In this document: piece by piece, positions 47,147 to 55,603 of the stretch | How positions within the stretch are numbered: the first letter of the stretch is position 1 | How the letters are laid out: the number at the start of each line of letters is the position of its first letter | Source of the DNA: Porticoccus hydrocarbonoclasticus MCTG13d | GTDB lineage: Bacteria; Pseudomonadota; Gammaproteobacteria; Pseudomonadales; Porticoccaceae | Assembly (NCBI RefSeq): GCF_000744735.1 | Contig: NZ_JQMM01000001.1 | Location: 744,001 to 808,000 of the forward strand | Length of the DNA stretch: 64,000 nt | Direction: 5' to 3' | The notes under the pieces: generated by a model | Told to the model about the DNA's origin: nothing | What the model saw: the letters and a program-made list of their open reading frames with translations, nothing else | The model's database searches: none | Program-made: the position numbers and the translations under genes

Positions 47147-47877
47147 TGTCCTGCTGGTTTGTCGACAGGGCGATTCTCAGTGAGGCCGCCGCAGAACGAT
47201 TCTCCTCTCTGGACAGTGTCTTTGCCATTACCGGCCGCAGAGTTACCCGTTGCCCTATCAGTGAGTTGATCCTGACGGAAATCGACGGAAAATCCTATTA
47301 TGTGAAACGCTATTCGCGGCGGGGAAAAGTCATGCGGCGCTGGCTGGGGCGAAGCCGTGTCAGGGCCGAATGGGAAAATCTGCTGTTTTTTCGTGAGCTG
47401 GGCCTCAGAGTGCCGCCCATCGCGGCCTATGGTGAATCCGGTGCCAGGGGCGTATTGATAACCGAGGAAGTGCCCGGTGCTGTCGACCTGCATTCACTGG
47501 TCAGACAGCGGCCCGAGTTACTGCGGGACCGCAATTGGCTGGATCAGGTGATAGTTCAGGTGGCTGAGGTGGCCAAACAGCTTCATGCCGCCAGCTTTGC
47601 CCACAACGATTTGAAGTGGCGCAATATTCTGGTTGCCGGGGAGGTGTCGCCAGAAGTGTATCTGATCGATTGTCCGATGGGGCAGACATGGCGGGGGCCA
47701 CTGCTGGCCTATAAAAAAATCAAGGATATTGCCTGTCTTGATAAAGTGGCGAAATATTGCCTCAGCCGAACCGTGCGATTGCGTTTTTACCTTCACTATG
47801 TCGGCAGGGATCGCCTCACTGCGGCGGACAAAACATTCATCCGCAAGGTGCTGGCGTTTTTTGCGGGGCGAGAATAG
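47146..47877 (+). CDS. wapP: LPS core kinase, WapP-like
   Basis: This 243-residue WaaP/RfaP-family kinase has KSYYVKRYSRRGK (the ATP-binding lysine), the catalytic loop FAHNDLKWRNILV with its Asp, and VYLIDCPMGQ in place of the DFG-type motif. The start at 47146 overlaps the waaP stop; the frame extends further upstream inside waaP but the MSCWFVD start is family-like. By order after waaP it corresponds to P. aeruginosa wapP, a proposed heptose kinase. The residue phosphorylated is not proven. Confidence 0.82.
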   Translation: MSCWFVDRAILSEAAAERFSSLDSVFAITGRRVTRCPISELILTEIDGKSYYVKRYSRRGKVMRRWLGRSRVRAEWENLLFFRELGLRVPPIAAYGESGARGVLITEEVPGAVDLHSLVRQRPELLRDRNWLDQVIVQVAEVAKQLHAASFAHNDLKWRNILVAGEVSPEVYLIDCPMGQTWRGPLLAYKKIKDIACLDKVAKYCLSRTVRLRFYLHYVGRDRLTAADKTFIRKVLAFFAGRE

Positions 47878-48648
47878 ATGAAAGCGCAGTTTTTTCAGCT
47901 TGAACCAGCGTTTGCCGCATTTTTTCAATCACTGCACCTGGACCATTTCGCCGCCTGGTGGGATGCTGCCATTGAACGGGTGGACGAACCTAACCTGACC
48001 CGAGGTGGTCGAAGCGAAGTGGGTCAGTTGTCGGTTCCCGTGAGTGGTCAACGGCAAACCTTCTATCTCAAGCGCCAGGCCAACTATAATTGCCGTACTC
48101 CCAGTAGTCCTCTGCGTGGTATTCCCGTTGCGTTGCGCGAGTGGCAGAAAATAAGCTGGCTAAAAAATCAGGGGATTCAGACACTTGAGGTTGTCTGCGT
48201 CGGGCGGGAACGTCTCAGAGAGGACCGGGCGATTTTGGCCACTGCCGCACTAGAACAGTTCTCGCCTTTCGATGTATGGCTCGCCCGGCCAATGCCTGAT
48301 CATGAGCGCGCCAAGGGTCTGCGTGCATTGGGGCAACTGATCGGCCGACTGCATGCCGCCGGGGTGAAGCATGGCTGTCTTTACGCCAAGCATATTTATT
48401 TCTCGGATAATGATTCCGCCGAGTTGCGCCTGATTGATCTGGAAAAATGCAAGCGGATCTTCAGCCGTTGGGCCGGCCTGCGAGATCTGGATACGCTGCT
48501 GCGCCACAGCCCGCCCCTGACCCAGGATGAATGCAGGTTGCTTTATGCGGCGTACAACGAGGCGAGTCCTTATCCCTGGTCCCTGGCTTCACTGGAGCAG
48601 GCCGTGATGCGAAGAATGCACGCCAAGGGGGCGGTTCGCGATGACTGA
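47878..48648 (+). CDS. wapQ: LPS kinase InaA-family protein, WapQ-like
   Basis: The 256-residue protein has the kinase-like fold of the InaA/WaaP family: FYLKRQANYNCRTP near the ATP lysine, the loop GVKHGCLYAKHIYF, and LRLIDLEKCKR. The usual HxD catalytic Asp is replaced in HGCLYAKHI, a variant loop typical of the InaA group as I remember it, so activity cannot be assumed. It starts directly after the preceding gene and overlaps the next by eight bases. By order it matches wapQ of Pseudomonas. Confidence 0.78.
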   Translation: MKAQFFQLEPAFAAFFQSLHLDHFAAWWDAAIERVDEPNLTRGGRSEVGQLSVPVSGQRQTFYLKRQANYNCRTPSSPLRGIPVALREWQKISWLKNQGIQTLEVVCVGRERLREDRAILATAALEQFSPFDVWLARPMPDHERAKGLRALGQLIGRLHAAGVKHGCLYAKHIYFSDNDSAELRLIDLEKCKRIFSRWAGLRDLDTLLRHSPPLTQDECRLLYAAYNEASPYPWSLASLEQAVMRRMHAKGAVRDD

Positions 48649-50059
48649 CCCACTTACTCTGGAGGTGCTGAAGTGCAGTGACCTTTCATTGACGGCACCG
48701 TTTTCCCTGCAGGCCCCCGGGCTGGACAGCATGGTCTGTGAAGCGATTTATCGCCATCTCCCCGGTCGCCGAGTGGTGTTCAGTACGCATTGGGGCGGTG
48801 CCCATGTACTGGTGAAACTTTTTTTTCGCCGCAAGGATTTTGATCGCGAACGAAGCGGTCTTCAGGCAATGCAGAATGCCGGCGTCCCCTGTCCGGGAGA
48901 AGTCTGGATACTGAGGGATGGCAGTGGCAAAAGCGGTGATTTTCTTGCCACCGCATTTCTTGAAGGTGCGGTAAGTCTGCGCCAGCTATATGTGTCCCAG
49001 CCACGGGAGGCGATGCCGACATTGCTGAGCGATGCCGTTGCCATGATCGGGCGTCTGCACCGTGCCGGTGTCATGCAGGCGGATATACATCTCGATAATT
49101 TCCTTTCCAGAGAGGGTTCGCTCTTTATGATCGACGGCGGTGGTATTCAGCCGCTAAAAAAACCACTGCACAATCTCGCCATGTTCTTTGCGCAGATGGT
49201 GCCGGAATATGATCAGCTGATGCCGGAGGTGATTCAAGCCTACGGAGTCGGAGCGCCGGAACCCGAACAGTTGCAGCCGCTGATTGCCAGAATGCGGGAA
49301 AAACGGATTCGACACTATTTGGCGAAGACCATTCGTGATTGCACCCAGTTTCAGCGGCTGAAGGTCAGGGGTGCTTTTGTTGTGATGGCCAGGCAGCGGG
49401 TCACTGATAAACTGCTGCAAGTCATCACCCAGCCGGAGGTGGCTGTGGGGCAGGCGACCTTTCTCAAGCGCGGCAATACTGCGACCGTAATGAAGCTGTC
49501 TGGAGATAGCAGTAGCTGGGTGCTCAAACGTTACAATATTAAAGACCTCTGGCATGGATTGGGGCGCGCCCTGCGGCGCAGTCGTGCCTGGATTTCCTGG
49601 CAGAATGCCCATCGGCTGGAGCTGCTGGGCATTGCCACACCTAGGCCCCTGGCCATGCGGGAAAACAGAGCCGGCCCCTTTCGCCAGGGAGCATACCTGG
49701 TTACCGAGTGGACCAGTGGCGAGAGTCTGCAGGCCTGGTTGTTGCGGTATGGGCCCGCCGGGATTCCGGATTGGCTGGACCGGGAGGTCAGTCGTCTGTT
49801 TGCTATCATGTGGCTGGGTCGGGTCAGTCACGGTGATATGAAGGCCACTAACCTGATTGTATGCGGGGAGCAGCTCCAGTTGATCGATCTGGATGCGCTG
49901 CGCCGCCACCGCTGCAAACGGTTCTTCAAGGCTGCGTACGGTAAGGATTTACAGCGCTTTATGGATAACTGGCAAGGCAAAACCTGGCAGCATTTTGAAC
50001 AGCTGCTGCGGCCCTATGCCAGTCAATGCGGTATTAAACTCATCAATAAAAAGGTTTAA
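48641..50059 (+). CDS. double-domain LPS kinase-family protein (PA5006-like)
   Basis: The 472-residue protein appears to hold two kinase-like domains in tandem. The first (to about residue 225) has HVLVKLFFRRKDF, the loop GVMQADIHLDNFL and SLFMIDGGGIQ. The second has SWVLKRYNIKD, SHGDMKATNLIV and LQLIDLDALRRH. Both catalytic loops keep an Asp and an Asn, so both domains may be active. Position after wapQ and before wapO matches Pseudomonas PA5006. The substrate is unknown; phosphorylation of LPS core sugars is the likely role. Confidence 0.78.
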   Translation: MTDPLTLEVLKCSDLSLTAPFSLQAPGLDSMVCEAIYRHLPGRRVVFSTHWGGAHVLVKLFFRRKDFDRERSGLQAMQNAGVPCPGEVWILRDGSGKSGDFLATAFLEGAVSLRQLYVSQPREAMPTLLSDAVAMIGRLHRAGVMQADIHLDNFLSREGSLFMIDGGGIQPLKKPLHNLAMFFAQMVPEYDQLMPEVIQAYGVGAPEPEQLQPLIARMREKRIRHYLAKTIRDCTQFQRLKVRGAFVVMARQRVTDKLLQVITQPEVAVGQATFLKRGNTATVMKLSGDSSSWVLKRYNIKDLWHGLGRALRRSRAWISWQNAHRLELLGIATPRPLAMRENRAGPFRQGAYLVTEWTSGESLQAWLLRYGPAGIPDWLDREVSRLFAIMWLGRVSHGDMKATNLIVCGEQLQLIDLDALRRHRCKRFFKAAYGKDLQRFMDNWQGKTWQHFEQLLRPYASQCGIKLINKKV

Positions 50060-50061
50060 CA

Positions 50062-51804
50062 GTGTCGACAATTGTTCTCGGTATCTCCGGTGCGCTGAAT
50101 CACGATTCATCCGCAGCCCTGTATGTGGACGAAAAGCTGGTGGCGGCGGCGGAAGAAGAGCGCTTTATCCGCGACAAGCATGCCAAGGGAAAAATGCCCT
50201 ATCAGGCGGCGAAATTCTGTCTGGAGTTCGCCGGTATCAAGCCGGAAGCGGTGGATGTGGTTGCCGTTCCCTTCGCACCCATTTCACTTTTTACCCGCGC
50301 GCGCTGGCATTTTGCCAAGCGTTATTGGTACGCCCCTGACCGGGCACTGGATGCCCTGCTCAACGGCAATCGCCGTTTTCGGCGTTATCGCAAGCGGGTT
50401 TTCAGCTTGCTGCGTGAACTGGGAATCAACCCGGCCGATGTGGAATTTGAGCCGGTGGAGCACCACCTTGCACACGCCTCCAGCGCTTACCATCTGAGTG
50501 GCTTCAAGGAAAAAACGGCCATCATGGGGGTCGACGGCAAAGGCGAATATGCTACTACCTTTTTTGGCTATGGTGAGAATGGAAAAATCCATAAAATCAA
50601 GGAGTTCTATGATCCTGATTCCCTCGGTGGCCTGTATGGCGCGATGACCGAGTACCTCGGTTTCGAAATGCTCGATGGGGAATACAAGGTGATGGGCATG
50701 GCACCCTATGGCGATGCGAACAAGTATGATTTTTCGCGCCTTATTGATTTTGATGGCAAGGAGTTTCGGGTCAACACCAAACTGGTCAATACCGTGGGCC
50801 TGCGCCGCTACAAGCAGGACGGCGTCGGTTTCTATTTTAGCCCGCAGCTGATTGACTGGCTCGGGCCGAAACGCGAGGGTGATATCGCCGATGAACCCTA
50901 CATCGACTACGCCGCCACTATTCAGGCCCTGTTTGAAAGCGTGGTGCTCAAACTGATGGACTATTACCTTGGCGATATTCTCAGGGAGACGGGCAAACTG
51001 GCATTCTCTGGAGGTGGCGCACTCAACGTAAAGCTGAATCAGAAAATTATCGCCCGCGAAGAAGTCAAGGAGCTCTATGTGCAGCCGGCTTCCGGGGATG
51101 CGGGCACGGCGGTGGGTGCTGCCTCCTATGCGCTGGTGAAGCGCGGCATTCAGCCGGAGCCCATGCAGCATGTGTACTTGGGGCCGAATTACAGCAATGA
51201 AGACTGTATGCGCGCCTGCGAGCTGCATCCCAACAAGCCCGACTACCAGTTGATTGACCAGGTGCCCCAAAAAATTGCAGCCCTGCTGGCAGAGGGGCAT
51301 CCGGTGGCCTGGTTTCAGGGCCGGATGGAATTCGGCCCTCGTGCCCTGGGTGGCCGCTCTATTTTGGGTTGCCCAAGCGCTCCTGGAGTAGCTAACCGGA
51401 TCAATGAACAAATCAAGTTTCGTGAACGTTGGCGACCCTTCTGCCCCAGCATGCTTGATCGAGTGGCCCCGGAAATGTTCAAGATCGACCACCCGGCACC
51501 ATTTATGACGTTTACCTTCGAGGTGAGCGATGAGTGGAAAAACCGCGTACCGGAAGTCGTTCATGAGGATGGCACTGCTCGTGCCCAGGCTCTCAAGCGA
51601 GAGTACAACCCCCGTTACTATGAGTTAATGGAAGAAATGGAAAAGCTGACAGGCAATGGGGTGGTGTTGAATACATCGCTGAACCGGCGGGGAGAGCCCA
51701 TGGTTTGCTCGCCGACCGATGCCCTGAATATGTTTTTTGGTTCCGATCTACAGTATCTGATTATGGAAGATGTGCTGGTAGTGAAAGGCTCTCCACAGAA
51801 TTGA
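50062..51804 (+). CDS. wapO: LPS core carbamoyltransferase, WapO-like
   Basis: The 580-residue protein belongs to the TobZ/NodU carbamoyltransferase family. The N-terminal Kae1-like domain has EEERFIRDKHAKGKMP and the metal-binding EHHLAHASSAYH; the C-terminal domain has WFQGRMEFGPRALGGRSILG. These enzymes move a carbamoyl group from carbamoyl phosphate via an adenylate to a sugar hydroxyl. In P. aeruginosa, WapO carbamoylates a core heptose. The start is GTG, two bases after the kinase gene, so it belongs to the same operon. Confidence 0.88.
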   Translation: MSTIVLGISGALNHDSSAALYVDEKLVAAAEEERFIRDKHAKGKMPYQAAKFCLEFAGIKPEAVDVVAVPFAPISLFTRARWHFAKRYWYAPDRALDALLNGNRRFRRYRKRVFSLLRELGINPADVEFEPVEHHLAHASSAYHLSGFKEKTAIMGVDGKGEYATTFFGYGENGKIHKIKEFYDPDSLGGLYGAMTEYLGFEMLDGEYKVMGMAPYGDANKYDFSRLIDFDGKEFRVNTKLVNTVGLRRYKQDGVGFYFSPQLIDWLGPKREGDIADEPYIDYAATIQALFESVVLKLMDYYLGDILRETGKLAFSGGGALNVKLNQKIIAREEVKELYVQPASGDAGTAVGAASYALVKRGIQPEPMQHVYLGPNYSNEDCMRACELHPNKPDYQLIDQVPQKIAALLAEGHPVAWFQGRMEFGPRALGGRSILGCPSAPGVANRINEQIKFRERWRPFCPSMLDRVAPEMFKIDHPAPFMTFTFEVSDEWKNRVPEVVHEDGTARAQALKREYNPRYYELMEEMEKLTGNGVVLNTSLNRRGEPMVCSPTDALNMFFGSDLQYLIMEDVLVVKGSPQN

Positions 51805-51866
51805 AACCATTAGAGTTAAGGTTTTATAAAAATAAATTTCAAATAATATAACGAGCATTTTTGCAA

Positions 51867-52577
51867 ATGAGCCTCCGCCTTTTCTGGAAAGTAACCCCAA
51901 AACATAAGCGTGAGCTTCTGCTGAGTGTGATGGGTCCTATCGAACAAAAACAGTTCAGAAAGATAGTGGAGGGTAAAACAGATTTTCCGAAATGCTTTTC
52001 TTCCAGAAAGGCAATTTTTATTCATGTTCCGAAAACCGCTGGTTCAAGTATATGCGATGCTATATTTGGCGTAAGTCGGGTTGGGCATATGCCCTATTCC
52101 TGGTATGAAAAAATTTCACCCGAATCATGCGAAAATTATTTCACATTTACATTCGTCAGAAACCCATGGGACAGAGCTGTTTCGGCATACCACTATTTGC
52201 TTTCTGGTGGCGCCCACAAGCGAGATGAAAAATGGTCAAAACTGGTAAGGAAATATAATAGTTTCGATGATTTTGTTTTACAGTGGATTTGTCATGAAAA
52301 TGTTCAGAAAATTATTCACTTCCTTCCACAAATCAAATTCATAGAAAGTAGAGATGGGTCTGTTGATCTTGATTATATTGGCAGGTTTGAAGATATAAAT
52401 TCTGATCTTTCAGAGATCAACTGTTTGTTAGGTGGCCATAACAACATAATATTTAAGCTGGGTCATAAAAAAGCGAGCAATAGAGGCGATTATAGAAGTT
52501 ACTATTCGAAAGAAAGTTCCGAAATTATTGCCAATGTTTATGCAAGGGATATTAGCCTTTTTGGGTATGACTTTTAG
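51867..52577 (+). CDS. sulfotransferase family 2 protein
   Basis: The protein of about 236 residues has the PAPS-binding motifs of carbohydrate sulfotransferases: IFIHVPKTAGSSICDAIFG (5'-phosphosulfate loop, about residues 51-68) and FTFVRNPWDRAVSAYHY (3'-phosphate motif, about 95-110). No membrane helix or signal peptide is evident, so it should act in the cytoplasm on a sugar or lipid-linked acceptor. The DNA from 51805 through this gene is much richer in A and T than the flanking genes, suggesting acquisition from elsewhere. Context between wapO and core glycosyltransferases suggests sulfation of LPS. Confidence 0.83.
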   Translation: MSLRLFWKVTPKHKRELLLSVMGPIEQKQFRKIVEGKTDFPKCFSSRKAIFIHVPKTAGSSICDAIFGVSRVGHMPYSWYEKISPESCENYFTFTFVRNPWDRAVSAYHYLLSGGAHKRDEKWSKLVRKYNSFDDFVLQWICHENVQKIIHFLPQIKFIESRDGSVDLDYIGRFEDINSDLSEINCLLGGHNNIIFKLGHKKASNRGDYRSYYSKESSEIIANVYARDISLFGYDF

Positions 52578-52625
52578 CCAATAATCTTATTTGAAAATAC
52601 ACGATAAATAATTAATAGAGAATTT

Positions 52626-53471
52626 ATGAAAAAATTAATTTTTATTCTTTCCTCAAATTACAGTGGATCACATTTTCTCTCACTTCTTCTTGGAAGCCAT
52701 AGTCATGGTGAACACCTTGGTGAATTAAAAAATATTTACAAAAGTTTTGATGCAGTTTCCTGTTATATCTGCGAAGAACTGGATGACTGCCGTCTATATC
52801 ACGATATAAAAGAATGTCAAAAGCAGGATTTATATAAAGAATTATTTTCTAGAGTCGATGGCAATATTGAATTTCTGGTGGATATCTCAAAAAAATCAGA
52901 ATGGTTTGAAAATTTTATTCCCAATAGTGAATACGATATTCGCCTGATTCATCTTGTCAGGGATCCGCGCGCCCTGGCGAGGCGGTGGCTGATGCGGTTT
53001 GATGAGAAGCAGATCGGGTTGCGTGAGCGGATCAAACAAATCAGAAAAAACCCACTCAAAATCGGCAAGCTGCTTTTTGGCGATCTCTTGACTGTGTGTA
53101 TCTATAAGTGGATATCCCAGAACAGAAAAATGGACGCTTTTGTGAAATCAACCGGTTTGCCCGCCAGAATGATTACCTACAAGGAGCTGGCTTTACAGCC
53201 GGATGAGACACTGTCGTCGATTTGTGAATGGATCGGTGTTAATTATGAGCCAGGCCAAAAGGACTACTGGAATTTCGAGCACCATGGTACTCAGAAAAAA
53301 GAGTATGAGTGGGTGAAGGAGAAAGGTGGTGCCCAATTCTTTGATCAACGCTGGCGAGAATTTCTGACCGCGGCCCAGATAGAGAAAATAGAACAAAATC
53401 AGGATCTTCAGTCACTGCTGAAGCAATTTTCTCTGAGATTTTCCCCTGAAGGGCTTGACCATACGGGGTAG
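52626..53471 (+). CDS. sulfotransferase-like protein with a composition break
   Basis: The 281-residue protein starts MKKLIFILSSNYSGSHFLSLLLGSH, a P-loop-like PAPS-binding motif. It has LIHLVRDPRALARRWLMR as the 3'-phosphate-binding segment and an EWIGVNYEPG motif near the C-terminus, as in family 1/3 sulfotransferases. The first 320 bases are AT-rich like the preceding gene; from about 52945 to the end the composition is that of the host genes. The reading frame is continuous across the change. It is convergent with the next gene. Confidence 0.78.
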   Translation: MKKLIFILSSNYSGSHFLSLLLGSHSHGEHLGELKNIYKSFDAVSCYICEELDDCRLYHDIKECQKQDLYKELFSRVDGNIEFLVDISKKSEWFENFIPNSEYDIRLIHLVRDPRALARRWLMRFDEKQIGLRERIKQIRKNPLKIGKLLFGDLLTVCIYKWISQNRKMDAFVKSTGLPARMITYKELALQPDETLSSICEWIGVNYEPGQKDYWNFEHHGTQKKEYEWVKEKGGAQFFDQRWREFLTAAQIEKIEQNQDLQSLLKQFSLRFSPEGLDHTG

Positions 53472-53521
53472 ATGTAGCCCCTTGGTAAAAGGCACAGGGC
53501 GCTCTGTGATGGATCACTTCA

Positions 53522-54430
53522 TTAATTGATCGCCGTAAAACCTTCTGGTGAAATCTTGAAGCCCTCTTTGGCCGCGACATCAATGGCAACGTGAACGAGC
53601 TTATCCAGTTTCATCCAGGCGGAGGGCTCGTTGCGAAGGGGTTTCGGCAGCCAGGTATTGGATTTCCAGTTCATGAAGTGCAGGTACATAAACTCACGCT
53701 CGCCATCACGGCTATTGGTTAGCCTTCCATTTTTCCAAAACCATTGCTGAGGGTGATCCGTGCGTCCATCCCACCATGGCATGGGAGAGAGGATTGTAGA
53801 GTATTGCTCCTTGTAGAGCGTATTTCGCTGGTAAGAAGATGATAACGACCAAAAACTCCGCAGCCATTTGGGATGCTTTCGGTGTGGCAGGAATACTTTT
53901 GAAAATGCTGATTCATCAATTCCCAGGTGTTGATCGTTTTCAAGCAGTTGCTGCCAGTGCGGGATTTTTCGAAAGGCGTTGCGGTATTTTTCATCGTTCC
54001 TGAACAGGCTAAAGTGCCCGGAAAGGCGCCGCTCATGGCTGCTGATCACGTTATATTTCTGCAGCATGCACTCTGTCAGAAAAGTCCTCAACCTGCCATA
54101 AATGATATCAATGTCGCCAAAGGCGAAGAAATCGTACCCGGTGAGTTGATCCTGGTGGATAAAGCCCATGGCCGGCTTTAAATCACATAGCTTGTAGGGA
54201 TGAGTTGGATTGAAATCGATCCTTAGGCGCGTACTGACCAGTTGTTTATAGTCTTCAAAGGATATTTCGATAAATTGCACATTGGCCGGGGCGGTTGCCG
54301 GTCTACCGCAGTCCGTATAAAAAAGCCAGTTGATATCCGGGTTATGCCGACAGCTCTCGAGATAAAAGTCGATCCACTCCGGCCATTTGCCAAAGTAGGG
54401 AATAATTTTAAGAATAGATGTAGTTTTCAA
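53522..54430 (-). CDS. DUF6625-type glycosyltransferase
   Basis: The 302-residue protein begins ILKIIPYFGKWPEWIDFYLES with NPDINWLFYTDC, the hallmark of the DUF6625 glycosyltransferase-like family. A GT-A metal motif is seen in FAFGDIDIIYGRL (about residue 106). The donor and acceptor are unknown. It is the last gene of a minus-strand LPS run, 24 bases after the GT4 gene. It is probably cytoplasmic and probably adds an outer-core or O-chain sugar. Confidence 0.75.
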   Translation of the reverse strand: MKTTSILKIIPYFGKWPEWIDFYLESCRHNPDINWLFYTDCGRPATAPANVQFIEISFEDYKQLVSTRLRIDFNPTHPYKLCDLKPAMGFIHQDQLTGYDFFAFGDIDIIYGRLRTFLTECMLQKYNVISSHERRLSGHFSLFRNDEKYRNAFRKIPHWQQLLENDQHLGIDESAFSKVFLPHRKHPKWLRSFWSLSSSYQRNTLYKEQYSTILSPMPWWDGRTDHPQQWFWKNGRLTNSRDGEREFMYLHFMNWKSNTWLPKPLRNEPSAWMKLDKLVHVAIDVAAKEGFKISPEGFTAIN

Positions 54431-54454
54431 GAGGGGTTTGTCACTCTTTTTGAA

Positions 54455-55597
54455 TTATTGTTCTGAACCAGCGGCAAGGCCTTTGCCCAGAGCACTTGTG
54501 ACCTGAGACAGTTGCCAGAATTGCTTCCTGACCGCACCATCGGAGAAATGGTTTTGTAATCGTTGGAAAATCCGGTTGTGATCGGATTCTGTCAGTTGCT
54601 TCTGTGAAACCCGGATCAACTTTTCAGCCAGCGCGTCAGCGTCCCCGAAAGAAAACAGTTCGCCAGTGTCTCCTACCACCTCCGGGCCGCCGCCACAGTC
54701 TGAACAAATAATCGGCAGCTCCGCAGCCATGGCCTCGAGGAGAACCATGCCGAATGGCTCGTGATCGGAGGTCAGGGCAAAGGCATCAAAGGCTCTGAAG
54801 TAGCGCCTTGCCTGAATCACGTTGCCCGGAAGCAGAACACTGTCGCTGATGTCGAGTTCAGCGGCGAGCGCCTTCAATGTTTGCCGCAGTTTTCCGTCCC
54901 CAAGCATGACCAGCAGTGCACCGGCGGGGAGATGGGGCAGCGCCCGGGCAAACCCTTTGATCAGCGTCTGCGGATCCTTGTCGGGATGGAGTCGGCCAAC
55001 GCTGCCCAGGATCCAGCTGTTCTGGGGTAACTGAAGTTTATGTCGTGCCTCCCGGCGGTCAAGCAGGTCCTGTCGCGCGGCATCAACGTCAATACGGTTG
55101 TAGAGTGTGATGATTTTGTCCTCGGGCCAGGTGGGCAGGTGGGATCGTATTTCATCCCGTACGGCATTCGAGACGGCAAGTAACGTCAATCTGGATTTGA
55201 ACAGATTGCCCATGAGACGACGGCCAACGCGGTCAAAATCCCCAAAGGAGTGGCGTACACTGAAAATGGGCAGGTTCGTTGCAAGTAGTCCCACATAGGC
55301 GGATTTGGCGCGGTGAGCAATACAGGCAGAGAAAGGATATTCCCGGGCAATTTTGTTGACTTCACTAATAACGGTCAGTTTGGCCCCTGCCAGCGCCTTG
55401 CTGTTGTGGCCGAGAAAAATAACTTCATCAGAGCAGGCTTTTTTCGCGACGCCCGGGTCGGGTTCCCCGGTCATAAAAACGGTAATCACCTTATAGGGCG
55501 TATCCTTGAACAAAACAGCATATTGTCGGGCGCAATCCAGAAAGGGATCGTAGTAACAGTGGCACAGTTGCAATATATATTGTTGGTCATTGTTCAT
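54455..55597 (-). CDS. GT4 LPS glycosyltransferase
   Basis: The 380-residue GT-B protein has an N-terminal acceptor domain (LQLCHCYYDPFLDCARQY) and a C-terminal GT4 domain with GSVGRLHPDKDPQTLIKGF and the E-x7-E signature in DHEPFGMVLLEAMAAELP. The position next to an O-antigen ligase and near wapO resembles P. aeruginosa PA5004 (wapH), a core glucosyltransferase; orthology is not proven. It starts six bases after the ligase gene ends. Confidence 0.82.
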   Translation of the reverse strand: MNNDQQYILQLCHCYYDPFLDCARQYAVLFKDTPYKVITVFMTGEPDPGVAKKACSDEVIFLGHNSKALAGAKLTVISEVNKIAREYPFSACIAHRAKSAYVGLLATNLPIFSVRHSFGDFDRVGRRLMGNLFKSRLTLLAVSNAVRDEIRSHLPTWPEDKIITLYNRIDVDAARQDLLDRREARHKLQLPQNSWILGSVGRLHPDKDPQTLIKGFARALPHLPAGALLVMLGDGKLRQTLKALAAELDISDSVLLPGNVIQARRYFRAFDAFALTSDHEPFGMVLLEAMAAELPIICSDCGGGPEVVGDTGELFSFGDADALAEKLIRVSQKQLTESDHNRIFQRLQNHFSDGAVRKQFWQLSQVTSALGKGLAAGSEQ

Positions 55598-55603
55598 TTT
55601 CGG

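Noticed and set aside
50284-51564. 426-residue open frame antisense to wapO
   Set aside because: It mirrors the codon structure of the well-supported carbamoyltransferase gene and shows no recognisable domain.
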